A stretch of 12,095 nucleotides of DNA. It comes from Rickettsia typhi. GTDB taxonomy: Bacteria > Pseudomonadota > Alphaproteobacteria > Rickettsiales > UBA1997. Below are positions 1-6,867 of this stretch, piece by piece. The translations under genes were made by a program, and so were the position numbers. Numbering within the stretch: position 1 is the stretch's first letter; each line of letters opens with the position of its first letter. The stretch covers positions 1 through 12,095 of the forward strand of contig CAMCFD010000047.1 of NCBI GenBank assembly GCA_945874115.1, written 5' to 3'. Under the pieces are notes generated by a model. The model saw nothing but the letters and a program-made list of their open reading frames with translations, searched no databases and was not told the origin of the DNA.

Positions 1-137
1 AATTAGTTAATCAAATCAAACATTTTTTTGAGCATTATAAAGATTTAGAAAAAGGTAAATGGGTTAAAGTTAAAGGCTTTGAAGGCGCTGAAAAAGCTCG
101 TCAGTTGATTAAAGAAGGAATGGAAAGAGTGAAATAA
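1..137 (+). CDS. ppa: Inorganic pyrophosphatase, C-terminal end (5' truncated by window)
   Basis: Only the last 44 codons and the TAA stop (135-137) are present, in the frame that begins at base 3. The readable peptide includes HFFEHYKDLEKGKWVKVKGF, which closely resembles the C-terminal segment of family I soluble inorganic pyrophosphatases (the E. coli enzyme has HFFEHYKDLEKGKWVKV at the same place), followed by a short charged helix ending in ERVK. The enzyme hydrolyses pyrophosphate to phosphate in the cytoplasm, pulling forward biosynthetic reactions such as the HisG and GatA-linked steps encoded nearby. The active-site aspartates lie upstream of the window and cannot be checked. The gene ends 22 bases before a large inverted repeat that would form a strong stem-loop in its mRNA. 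Confidence 0.93.
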   Translation, partial: LVNQIKHFFEHYKDLEKGKWVKVKGFEGAEKARQLIKEGMERVK

Positions 138-158
138 TTTCTCTTATACGTTTATACT

Positions 159-229
159 TTGTCATTCCCGCGAAGGCGGGGATCTTGGGATTTTGTGATT
201 TGAGATTCCCGCCTTCGCGGGAATGACAA
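159..229. repeat. Pair of inverted REP-like palindromes (BIME-like)
   Basis: Arms 159-185 and 203-229 are reverse complements with one mismatch (base 181 against 207) around a 17-base loop. Each arm is also palindromic by itself: ATTCCCGC-GAAG-GCGGGGAT at 164-183 and ATTCCCGC-CTTC-GCGGGAAT at 205-224. The GC-rich arms stand out sharply from the AT-rich surroundings. The unit GTCATTCCCGCGAAGGCGGG is of a type I have seen dispersed through intergenic regions of many proteobacteria, so this is probably a mobile, non-coding repeat rather than a gene-specific element. It lies in the 3' region of ppa and could also protect or end that transcript, although no run of T follows directly. Confidence 0.85.
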
Positions 230-272
230 TACATAACGTGGATGACAATACATACGGGAATGACAATACATA
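219..272 (+). repeat. Three-copy decaying tandem of the repeat end
   Basis: The right edge of the inverted repeat is repeated twice more. ATGACAATACATA begins at 223, 242 and 260, giving a period of 18-19 bases. Copies one and three share the longer GGGAATGACAATACATA (219-235 and 256-272); the middle copy (240-254) has lost the GGGA. This looks like local duplication by slippage or unequal exchange at the end of the element. It is too short, too irregular and too closely spaced for a CRISPR array. Confidence 0.8.
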
Positions 273-341
273 AGATTTCCTATTTCAAAAAAATTCCCCT
301 AGCATTTAAAATCACTCCATATAAAATAAAACAAAAAATTT

Positions 342-1028
342 ATGGATAAAATTCCCTCAGTTTCTCTTACAAATTTGATTCTTCAGGCTGATATCGTCGT
401 TCAATCAGTTATGTTTTTATTGGTTGCGGCGTCGTTGTGGTCGTGGGCGATTATTTTTGATAAGATGATGAAGTTGAGAATTTTAAAAATTCGAACTGAA
501 AAATTTGAAGAAAGTTTCGAAAATTTGATGCTTGAAGATGTTTATGGTTTGGCGAAAAAAAATGACAATCATCCGCTATCGCGCATATTTCTTGCGTGCA
601 TGAAAGAATGGAAGGCAAATAATGTGAAGCAAATTATCGAAAAAGCGCCCGAAAATAAATCTTCGCTCAAAGAAAGACTAAGCGCGGCGATGCAAATTGC
701 GTCAAATAAATCTCTGCAAAAATTAGAATCTGGCTTGAGTTTCTTGGCAATCATTGGCTCTGCGGCGCCTTTCGTTGGCTTGTTTGGCACGGTTTGGGGA
801 ATTTTAAACAGCTTTCAAGGAATTGCGGTTTCTAAAAACACAAGCCTTGCGGTTGTTGCTCCGGGAATCGCCGAAGCGCTTTTGGCGACGGCCGTAGGGC
901 TTTTTGCGGCAATTCCGGCGGTGTTTTTTTATAACGTATTTTCAAATCGAATCAACCAATTTGGCGAGCGCGCAAATAATTTTTCGATGCAATTGCTTAA
1001 TGTTTTATCGCGCGAATTAGACCGCTAG
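342..1028 (+). CDS. tolQ: TolQ, MotA/TolQ/ExbB-family proton channel
   Basis: TolQ is an inner-membrane proton channel that with TolR energises TolA, keeping the outer membrane attached and constricted during division. The 228-residue product has the family layout: a short N-terminal stretch, a first membrane helix at about 18-39 (VVQSVMFLLVAASLWSWAII), a long charged cytoplasmic region, then two helices at about 132-155 and 175-200. GSAAPFVGLFGTVWG (139-153) and ALLATAVGLFAAIPAVFFYN (179-198) are the conserved pore motifs, with the family threonine in helix 3 at about 183. The length and WSWAII motif favour TolQ over ExbB or MotA. No tolR follows; the next gene is on the opposite strand. The start ATG has no clear Shine-Dalgarno sequence, but no better in-frame start exists. 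Confidence 0.88.
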   Translation: MDKIPSVSLTNLILQADIVVQSVMFLLVAASLWSWAIIFDKMMKLRILKIRTEKFEESFENLMLEDVYGLAKKNDNHPLSRIFLACMKEWKANNVKQIIEKAPENKSSLKERLSAAMQIASNKSLQKLESGLSFLAIIGSAAPFVGLFGTVWGILNSFQGIAVSKNTSLAVVAPGIAEALLATAVGLFAAIPAVFFYNVFSNRINQFGERANNFSMQLLNVLSRELDR

Positions 1029-1036
1029 TTTTTGCG

Positions 1037-1054
1037 GACGCGATAAATCGAGTC
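1037..1054. repeat. Degenerate hairpin repeat after tolQ
   Basis: GACGCGATAAATCGAGTC folds into an eight-pair stem with one G-A mismatch around a two- to four-base loop, nine bases after the tolQ stop. With its flank CCTACG it resembles a class of dispersed palindromes (type GGACGCGATAAATCGCGTCC followed by CTAC) that I recall from several bacterial genomes. There is no T run on either side, so I do not call it a rho-independent terminator, though a stem here could still mark the tolQ transcript end. The repeat-family assignment is from memory and uncertain. Confidence 0.4.
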
Positions 1055-1083
1055 CCTACGAAATCATCAATAATACAGGTTTT

Positions 1084-1794
1084 TTATTTCAACAAAAATA
1101 CAACTCCGGCGAAGAAGGTCATGGCGCCGACGATTTTCTTGAAGAAGGTTTCGCTAATTTTAAGATGAGCTTTATAGCCGAAATATATGGCGATAAAAAC
1201 TGGGATAATCGTCCACCAAACACTCGCGAAGAAAGAGACGTTTACTGATTTTTGCAAAAAAAGTTGGATAAATCTGACGATGTTTAGCGACACGAAAAAT
1301 GTTCCCATTGTGGTGCGAAGTTCAGATTTATTCTTGAATTCATCCTTGAGAGCGTTGACAACAAAAGGTCCGCCGATTCCGAAAAGTCCTTGAGAAACTC
1401 CGCCAACTAACAATAAAAAGCTGCGCAATAATTTGGGGAATTTTAAGTCGTCGAAAAATAATACTTTCGTTGATAAAATTATCGACAAAGCACCAAAAAT
1501 TATCAGCATTGTTTTTGAGTCAAGCTTGGCGAAAAGAAAAACGCCGATCATTGTTCCTAAAAAACAAATGGGAAAACTTGAAAGAAATATTTTTTTCGCG
1601 AAAGATTTGTGGTCGGTGAAAATTATATAGCTGCTGGCGCATGTTCCGATATAAAGTCCGCAAAGAACCATATTTTTGATGTCCATAGAAAAGCCAAGAA
1701 TTGAGTAGGCGATTAGTCCGCCGCCAAATCCGATGATGCTTTCGACGAAAAATCCGAGTGAAAAAGCTATTGCGATTAATAAAGGAATTGTCAT
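1084..1794 (-). CDS. TSUP (TauE/SafE) family membrane permease
   Basis: A 236-residue, very hydrophobic protein with roughly eight membrane segments arranged as two similar halves. Each half has the glycine-rich motif of the TSUP family: GFGGGL at 22-27 near the N terminus, and GIGGPFVVNAL from 139 after GGVSQGL. Family members move sulfite, sulfoacetate, taurine-derived anions or other sulfur or carboxylate anions across the inner membrane; the substrate here cannot be read from the sequence. The length is a little short of the usual 240-260 residues, but both halves are present. The gene converges with tolQ (55 bases between stops) and diverges from the porin gene, whose start is 35 bases away, so the two share a very small promoter region. 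No Shine-Dalgarno sequence is obvious. Confidence 0.85.
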   Translation of the reverse strand: MTIPLLIAIAFSLGFFVESIIGFGGGLIAYSILGFSMDIKNMVLCGLYIGTCASSYIIFTDHKSFAKKIFLSSFPICFLGTMIGVFLFAKLDSKTMLIIFGALSIILSTKVLFFDDLKFPKLLRSFLLLVGGVSQGLFGIGGPFVVNALKDEFKNKSELRTTMGTFFVSLNIVRFIQLFLQKSVNVSFFASVWWTIIPVFIAIYFGYKAHLKISETFFKKIVGAMTFFAGVVFLLK

Positions 1795-1816
1795 AATAGA
1801 ATCGTATATATTAAAT
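1788..1816 (+). promoter_or_regulatory. Possible promoter for the porin gene (weak)
   Basis: TTGTCA (1788-1793) and TTAAAT (1811-1816) are separated by 17 bases and could be -35 and -10 boxes reading toward the porin gene; the -35 lies inside the start of the divergent permease. The -10 matches TATAAT in only four positions, and transcription would begin only about 7 bases before the porin ATG, which is short for a leader. The region is so AT-rich that chance matches are expected. Confidence 0.22.
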
Positions 1817-1829
1817 AATAATATGGATT

Positions 1830-3047
1830 ATGAATAAAATTTTTATTTTTGCTATAGTTTTATTCTTTCCGCTTGAAATTTTTGCCGCCGAAGACTCAAA
1901 AAAAGCTTCCGAGAAGGGTAATAAATCTTTGGCAGAAAAGCAAAAAACCGACTTTCTTTTGACAACAAAAGTGCGCGCTGACAGCATTTTAAACGATGAA
2001 TATCAATCTAGTAATCGCAAAAACGAATTCAAAAATAATTATTTGCGTATTGACGTTCTTTCGAACGCGACATTTAAGAAAAATTGGATCGGATATTTAA
2101 ATTATCGAATTCAAGAAACTCCGGTTCAAGAAAGTGAAATTGTGAGGCGAGACGCTTTGCCAAATGGCGGCGGCGACAAAACTTTCGAGAATAATTATGG
2201 CTTGTTGCGCGAGTTTTATTTTGGCTATGACGGCGATAAAATTAAAGTTTATGGCGGAAAATTTCGCCCGACTTTCGCCATGGCTTATCGCGTTGGAAGG
2301 GGAATTTGGGTTGAAGAAGTTGCGGCGAACAATTATAATCCGCTCGAGAAATTAGGCGGCGTTGTTGTTTTAAAGGCCGGAAACGAAAAAACAGTCGGAA
2401 AATATGATCTTGGATTTGGCGTTTTTACGAATGATCGCAAAAATTTAGACAAAACGCAATTTACTAATCGCGATCCAATCCTTAAGTCTGACGGGATTCC
2501 GGGTGATACGCGAAAACCAGAGTCATATTTTACATCACTTGACGTAAATTATGATTTTGGTAATAACGAAAAATTATTATATCGTTTCGCCTACATGAAT
2601 TTAGCGGTTAACAGCAATTCTTTAGTTGACGAAATAGACGCTTCAAAAATAGACGATCAAAAAGGAATGGCGGCGACGATGAAATATCAATATCCGGTTT
2701 CTAAAAATTACAATTTCGATCTTTTGACCGAATATGTTGATATGAAAAATATCGATGGAAATTCTGATGTTTCTGACAAATATTTGATAGCAAATATAAT
2801 AAATAATATTTATGATAACTGGAATATAACTTTGGGTTATGGTGGAAAAAGACAGCAATATTTGGGTCGAAATGGTCAGGATGAAGACATGTCAGAGATT
2901 TCTGCTGGTTATAAATTCGGCAAAAATTATTTTTTCGACAGTTTCACGATTCAAATTGGTCAAAGACATTATCGCACAAACAATAAAATTAGTGTTGATA
3001 AAGTAAATTCTCGCGGGTTAATGTTTCGATACATTAAAAGCTTTTAA
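1830..3047 (+). CDS. Outer-membrane beta-barrel porin-like protein
   Basis: The 405-residue product begins with a signal peptide (MNKIFIFAIVLFFPLEIFA, probably cut before AEDSKK), followed by a short lysine- and serine-rich stretch and then many short alternating hydrophobic/polar strands rich in Tyr, Asn, Asp and Gly, such as YLRIDVLSNATF, IGYLNYRIQ, YGGKFRPTFAM and LLYRFAYMNLAV. It ends in GLMFRYIKSF; a C-terminal Phe after an aromatic strand is the recognition signal for the outer-membrane insertion machinery. This makes a trimeric or monomeric diffusion porin likely, in the broad style of phosphate-selective (OprP/OprO) and alphaproteobacterial porins, but I cannot name substrate or subfamily. 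The ATG start is set by the signal peptide. The stop is immediately followed by the first of two Zur-like palindromes. Confidence 0.75.
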   Translation: MNKIFIFAIVLFFPLEIFAAEDSKKASEKGNKSLAEKQKTDFLLTTKVRADSILNDEYQSSNRKNEFKNNYLRIDVLSNATFKKNWIGYLNYRIQETPVQESEIVRRDALPNGGGDKTFENNYGLLREFYFGYDGDKIKVYGGKFRPTFAMAYRVGRGIWVEEVAANNYNPLEKLGGVVVLKAGNEKTVGKYDLGFGVFTNDRKNLDKTQFTNRDPILKSDGIPGDTRKPESYFTSLDVNYDFGNNEKLLYRFAYMNLAVNSNSLVDEIDASKIDDQKGMAATMKYQYPVSKNYNFDLLTEYVDMKNIDGNSDVSDKYLIANIINNIYDNWNITLGYGGKRQQYLGRNGQDEDMSEISAGYKFGKNYFFDSFTIQIGQRHYRTNNKISVDKVNSRGLMFRYIKSF

Positions 3048-3063
3048 TGTTATAATATAACAT
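3047..3063. promoter_or_regulatory. Zur-like operator palindrome, copy 1
   Basis: TGTTATAATATAACA (3048-3062) is a perfect 7+1+7 palindrome, extended by one pair to 3047-3063. It matches the core TGTTATANTATAACA of the proteobacterial zinc-uptake-regulator (Zur) consensus as I recall it. It overlaps the last base of the porin stop codon, so as an operator it would act on transcription reading right, toward hisG, not on the porin. Alternatives are an end of a small inverted-repeat element or a weak AT-only hairpin. Confidence 0.5.
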
Positions 3064-3143
3064 ATTTGTGTTAGAAGTTATAATTTACACTAAGCTCTAA
3101 ACACTTTAAAAACAATAGTTTCAGAGATTCTCATGAAGAAACA

Positions 3144-3164
3144 ATATGTTATATTATAACATAT
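3144..3164. promoter_or_regulatory. Zur-like operator palindrome, copy 2
   Basis: A perfect 21-base palindrome centred on base 3154 with core TGTTATATTATAACA (3147-3161). It is the same site as copy 1 except for the central base, and its arms extend further (ATA-TGTTATA). It ends 21 bases before the hisG ATG, a normal place for a repressor site overlapping a promoter or leader. The distance between the two centres is 99 bases. The match to the Zur core is exact; a functional role is inferred, and a Zur gene is not in this window. Confidence 0.55.
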
Positions 3165-3185
3165 ACAATTATTTAGAAAATAATA

Positions 3186-3821
3186 ATGAAAAAAATATTA
3201 TTTGCCGTTCCAAAGGGCAGAATTTTGCAGGAATTAAAGATTTTGTTTGATAAAATAGGACTTAAGCCAGAAAAGGATTTTTTTGATGAAAGCTCGCGTA
3301 AATTAGTTTTTGCGACGAATTTTGCAAATCTTGAAATTATAAAAGTTCGAAGTTTTGACGTTGCGACTTTTGTGAAATTTGGCGCTGCCGATGTTGGAGT
3401 TTGTGGCCTTGACGTTGTTGAAGAGTTTTCATCTAAAGAAATTTTTGCGCTTCTTAATTTAGGGATTGGAAAATGTCGCTTAGCGCTTGCGGGAAGAAAA
3501 AGTGATGCAAATATTGATTTGACGGCGCTTAGTCACGTTAGAGTCGCGACGAAATATGTGAATTTGACGAGTGAATTTTTCGCAAAAAAAGGAGTTCAGG
3601 CTGAGGTTATAAAATTGAACGGAGCCATTGAAATCGCACCAAAGCTTGGTCTTGGCAATTTTATCGTAGACTTAGTCGACAGCGGAAAAACTCTACAAGA
3701 AAATAATATGTTTGAGCTTGAAAAAATTTTAGATATAAGCTCTTATTTAATAGTTAATCGAACCTCGTTTAAAACTAAAAATCAAGAAATTAACGATTTG
3801 ATAAAATTATTTGATGCTTAA
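3186..3821 (+). CDS. hisG: ATP phosphoribosyltransferase, short form (HisG)
   Basis: HisG joins ATP and PRPP to make phosphoribosyl-ATP, the first step of histidine synthesis. The 211-residue protein has the family motifs in order: AVPKGRI at 7-13, GAADVGVCGLDVV at 66-78, VATKYVNLTSEFFAKKG at 120-136, and the PRPP-binding loop IVDLVDSGKTL at 160-170. It ends without the C-terminal ACT-like regulatory domain, so it is the short form (HisG-S), which in known systems needs the HisZ partner for full activity and feedback control; hisZ is not in the window. The ATG follows an AT-rich leader with no clear Shine-Dalgarno sequence. Its last eight bases overlap the next gene, so the two are probably co-transcribed. 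Two Zur-like palindromes lie upstream. Histidine synthesis is absent from typical Rickettsia, making this gene notable. Confidence 0.93.
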   Translation: MKKILFAVPKGRILQELKILFDKIGLKPEKDFFDESSRKLVFATNFANLEIIKVRSFDVATFVKFGAADVGVCGLDVVEEFSSKEIFALLNLGIGKCRLALAGRKSDANIDLTALSHVRVATKYVNLTSEFFAKKGVQAEVIKLNGAIEIAPKLGLGNFIVDLVDSGKTLQENNMFELEKILDISSYLIVNRTSFKTKNQEINDLIKLFDA

Positions 3822-6800
3822 AAAGCTTCTCAAAACACAATTCTGTTTTTTTATTATCACTGTTTTGCTTGCCGGCATTTTCTTGAACGTGAATAACGCC
3901 TACGCGGTTTATGAAGGCACGAGAAGCAAAGTTTCTTGGAATAAAGGCAGTGGAATGTGCAATGCGGGAGATTTTTCTTTTGATGCTTTGAAGAGTAATG
4001 TCGATGTGAATTGGGAGGTTGCAAACCCAGTTTGCGCTGCTTTTATAGCGAGTTCGGGTCTTGCCATGGTTGTGGCGGGACAAGTCACAGAATATATGTG
4101 TGTTGCTCAAAATTTCGTTGGCCTTTCTAAGGCGGCCAGTGAAAAAGCTGGAAATCCGATTCCTGATTTACCCTTTTTAAGCCCGAGTGTTGGCTATAAA
4201 TTATTATATAGATCGTCAGTTCTTTGTGCGGGAAGGATTGGGGAATATGGCATTTTGCAATCGGCTACTGTTGGCGCGTGTATTCCGCCCGGAACGCCAA
4301 TTTGCGTTAGTGCGATAACTCAAGCTGCTTTGGCATCAAGCGATATGAGTAGATGTTGCATTGCTTATTCTTCTTATGCAGCTTCGGTTGCAGTTTCGGT
4401 TGCGGCTCTTGCGATTATTTATGCTACGGCTAAGGGCGCGTATGAAAAAGGAAGGGTTTGTGGTCATAATTGGAACGGTTGGAAAAAGTTTGACGTAAAC
4501 GGAGATCCGGTTTCTGAGGGTGAAGATGGAATTTGGCGCTCGGGGCCTTATGAAGGCTCTTATCAATATTGTCTCGAATCTATATTTGTTTATAATGATT
4601 CTGCAAATTCTAATCCGTGCGGCTTTGATAATGTTGATGGCGTTCCTTACGACGAATTAAGTTTGCGTAATAAATATTATCGCGAATATTTATATGGCGG
4701 AAGGGAATATAAAGACAATTCTTGCAGCAATCCCAAATCTTGGTCGAATGAAAAAAAGAAAGAAATGCTTGGTTATGGAGACGATGCTGCTGACTTTCCG
4801 GGAGCGAGTTCTAGCAGTGGTCAGCGTTATTATATGAAAGGGCCGGGCGCGGCCGGAAATTATGCGTGTCACAGATTTTTGGTGTCAAGTAATCCTAAGT
4901 TTGACGTTGAGGCGAGCAAAGCTTATGATTGCTGTAAAGAAAGAAGTCAAACCACAATTTGCATTGAAAATGCGCCTTTGACAGATAATAGTTATGAGCA
5001 TAAATTTTGTAAATTCGGCAGCAAATGTTCAGTAAAAGCCATAACTTTCGACATATTTTATGCGAAAAGTAAAAGTGATTATTTGTGCGCAAAAACTTAT
5101 TCGGTGTGTCCATATAACCATAATTTAGGAGGTGGGTCGGAATATACAAAATATGAAGAAAATGCCGATGGTCAGCCGACATATCGCGCGGAGAATTTCT
5201 GTCAAGTGATGAAACATTGCGCCAAAGTGCCAATTACGCCATATGTTAGAATGACCAATTTAAAAGGTGCGTTCATTTCTTCGGCTTGTAAAGATTTAAG
5301 GGGCGACAGTCAAAATGTTTATAGTTTTGAGTCTGAACTTTTGCCAACTGGAAATGCTCGCGGCTTTTCGGCGCCAATTGCGCAGTGCTTCAAAGAAACG
5401 GTGCAGAATTTGCTTTTGAATAGGGCGGGAGACACGAAATGTCGCAATCCCGACGAAATGCCTAATCATGAAGGAAATTGCGAGAGTGGATATTTCTACG
5501 CGAAAGGGCAAGATCTAGTTACAAAATCGCCTTTTGCTGATATTCAAGATAAATTGCGCTGGATAATAAAAATGGCGTTGACGCTTTCAATTGCATTTTT
5601 TGGAGCGATGGTTTTGCTTGGAATGCAGCCAATTGCGAAGAAACAAATTCTTGGTTATATCATAAAAATTTCTCTATTAATGTATTTTGCGCTCGGCAAT
5701 GCGTGGCAATTTGGCTTAATTGACGGCGTTCTTGAAACTTCGTCGACTCTTGGCTCGATCATGATGAGAATTGATGATGATAAGCCCGAAAATATGAGAG
5801 ACGGCTGTTCTTTTCCGCGATATAATCATAAGTTATTGCCTTCAGATCCGGCTAGATATGATAATCCGAAATATCCGGAAGGCCTTGAATATCTTCAAAT
5901 TTGGGACGTTCTAGATTGTAAATTAATGCGCGCACTTGGCTACGGGCCCGACGTTTCTGTGCCGAATTTAGTGATATCGATTTTTGCTGGATTTCTCACG
6001 GGCGGCCTCGGAATCTTATTCGTTGTTGCTACATTTTTCTTCGCGTTTTTCTTCTTGTCGCTGATTTTGCGGGCACTTCACATTTTCTTGTTGTCGACGG
6101 TTGCGATTGTGATTTTGATTTACGTTTCGCCAATTGTATTTACCTGCATATTATTTCAAAAAACGAAATCGATTTTTGACAATTGGCTAAAACAGCTTAT
6201 CGGCCTTGTTTTACAGCCCGTTATTTTATTTGCATATCTTGGAATATTCATCTCAATATTTGAATATGTCATCATCGGAAACGTAGAATATCGCGGTGAT
6301 GGATTGAAGGTTCCAAAAGAAATTGTCTGTAGTGGCGAAGCTAAAGATAAAAGTATTTATTGTATTTTCAGAATCGCCAACTTCAAAACTTTCAGTGGTC
6401 TTGAACCAATTGGGTTGAGTGTTCCCATCTTAACTTCTATGAATAAAGAGAAGCTTAACACTATTATTAAAGCGGGAATATTGATGTTTATATTCTCGAA
6501 TTTTATGGATCAAGTTTCAACCCTTGCGGCCAAGCTTGTTGGTGGATCGAAACTTAAATCGAGCACGCCGGGCATGGTTGACATGGGTAAAGAGGCGTTT
6601 GAAAAAGCCAACGGTGTTCGTAAACGTGGCACGAGACTTGCTAAAAAAGCGATTAAAAGTACGGCCAGAACAGGGTTTAATATTGGCAAAACTGTCACTG
6701 CGCTCGCTCTTAACAAGGGCAAGTCGGTCGCAAAAGATGCTCCAGCCTCGGGTCAAGCGGTTGACGCCGCCGAGAGTGCTCCGCGAGAAGTTTCTCAGGT

Positions 6801-6867
6801 CGAAGGAAGAACTTCTGCGGCGACAAATGCTGCGGCCTCGAAAAAAGAAGATGAAAGTGAAGCTTAA
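3814..6867 (+). CDS. VirB6/TrbL-like type IV secretion channel protein (RvhB6-like)
   Basis: VirB6 proteins form part of the inner-membrane channel of type IV secretion systems. This 1017-residue product has a signal sequence (MLKKLLKTQFCFFIITVLLA, then AYA before VYEG), a large exported region to about 575 carrying about 26 cysteines, and hydrophobic stretches near 73-99 and 189-212. A polytopic core follows: helices at about 581-604, 611-640, 717-780 (several), 792-823 and 883-910. FQKTKSIFDNWLKQLIGLVL and QPVILFAYLGIF are the recognisable VirB6 core motifs. The tail from about 910 is first Lys/Arg-rich, then Ala/Ser/Glu-rich and probably cytoplasmic. Rickettsial RvhB6 proteins share this extended layout, but usually occur as several tandem copies after virB3-virB4; here there is one copy behind hisG. 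I chose ATG 3814 over TTG 3811; it overlaps hisG by 8 bases. Confidence 0.85.
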   Translation: MLKKLLKTQFCFFIITVLLAGIFLNVNNAYAVYEGTRSKVSWNKGSGMCNAGDFSFDALKSNVDVNWEVANPVCAAFIASSGLAMVVAGQVTEYMCVAQNFVGLSKAASEKAGNPIPDLPFLSPSVGYKLLYRSSVLCAGRIGEYGILQSATVGACIPPGTPICVSAITQAALASSDMSRCCIAYSSYAASVAVSVAALAIIYATAKGAYEKGRVCGHNWNGWKKFDVNGDPVSEGEDGIWRSGPYEGSYQYCLESIFVYNDSANSNPCGFDNVDGVPYDELSLRNKYYREYLYGGREYKDNSCSNPKSWSNEKKKEMLGYGDDAADFPGASSSSGQRYYMKGPGAAGNYACHRFLVSSNPKFDVEASKAYDCCKERSQTTICIENAPLTDNSYEHKFCKFGSKCSVKAITFDIFYAKSKSDYLCAKTYSVCPYNHNLGGGSEYTKYEENADGQPTYRAENFCQVMKHCAKVPITPYVRMTNLKGAFISSACKDLRGDSQNVYSFESELLPTGNARGFSAPIAQCFKETVQNLLLNRAGDTKCRNPDEMPNHEGNCESGYFYAKGQDLVTKSPFADIQDKLRWIIKMALTLSIAFFGAMVLLGMQPIAKKQILGYIIKISLLMYFALGNAWQFGLIDGVLETSSTLGSIMMRIDDDKPENMRDGCSFPRYNHKLLPSDPARYDNPKYPEGLEYLQIWDVLDCKLMRALGYGPDVSVPNLVISIFAGFLTGGLGILFVVATFFFAFFFLSLILRALHIFLLSTVAIVILIYVSPIVFTCILFQKTKSIFDNWLKQLIGLVLQPVILFAYLGIFISIFEYVIIGNVEYRGDGLKVPKEIVCSGEAKDKSIYCIFRIANFKTFSGLEPIGLSVPILTSMNKEKLNTIIKAGILMFIFSNFMDQVSTLAAKLVGGSKLKSSTPGMVDMGKEAFEKANGVRKRGTRLAKKAIKSTARTGFNIGKTVTALALNKGKSVAKDAPASGQAVDAAESAPREVSQVEGRTSAATNAAASKKEDESEA

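Noticed and set aside
219..272. Possible CRISPR array
   Set aside because: Three imperfect 13-17 base copies with 2-6 base gaps do not fit repeat and spacer lengths; local duplication of a REP-like end explains them.
1037..1054. Rho-independent terminator after tolQ
   Set aside because: A stem is present, but neither strand has a T run directly after it, and the stem contains a mismatch.
3811..3813. TTG start for the VirB6-like gene
   Set aside because: The adjacent ATG at 3814 is the stronger start and begins the signal sequence; the TTG has no ribosome-binding site of its own.
4895..5233. A 112-codon minus-strand reading frame inside the VirB6-like gene
   Set aside because: It is antisense to an intact 1017-residue gene, is rich in Cys, His, Tyr and Leu as antisense frames of such sequence are, and has no family resemblance.
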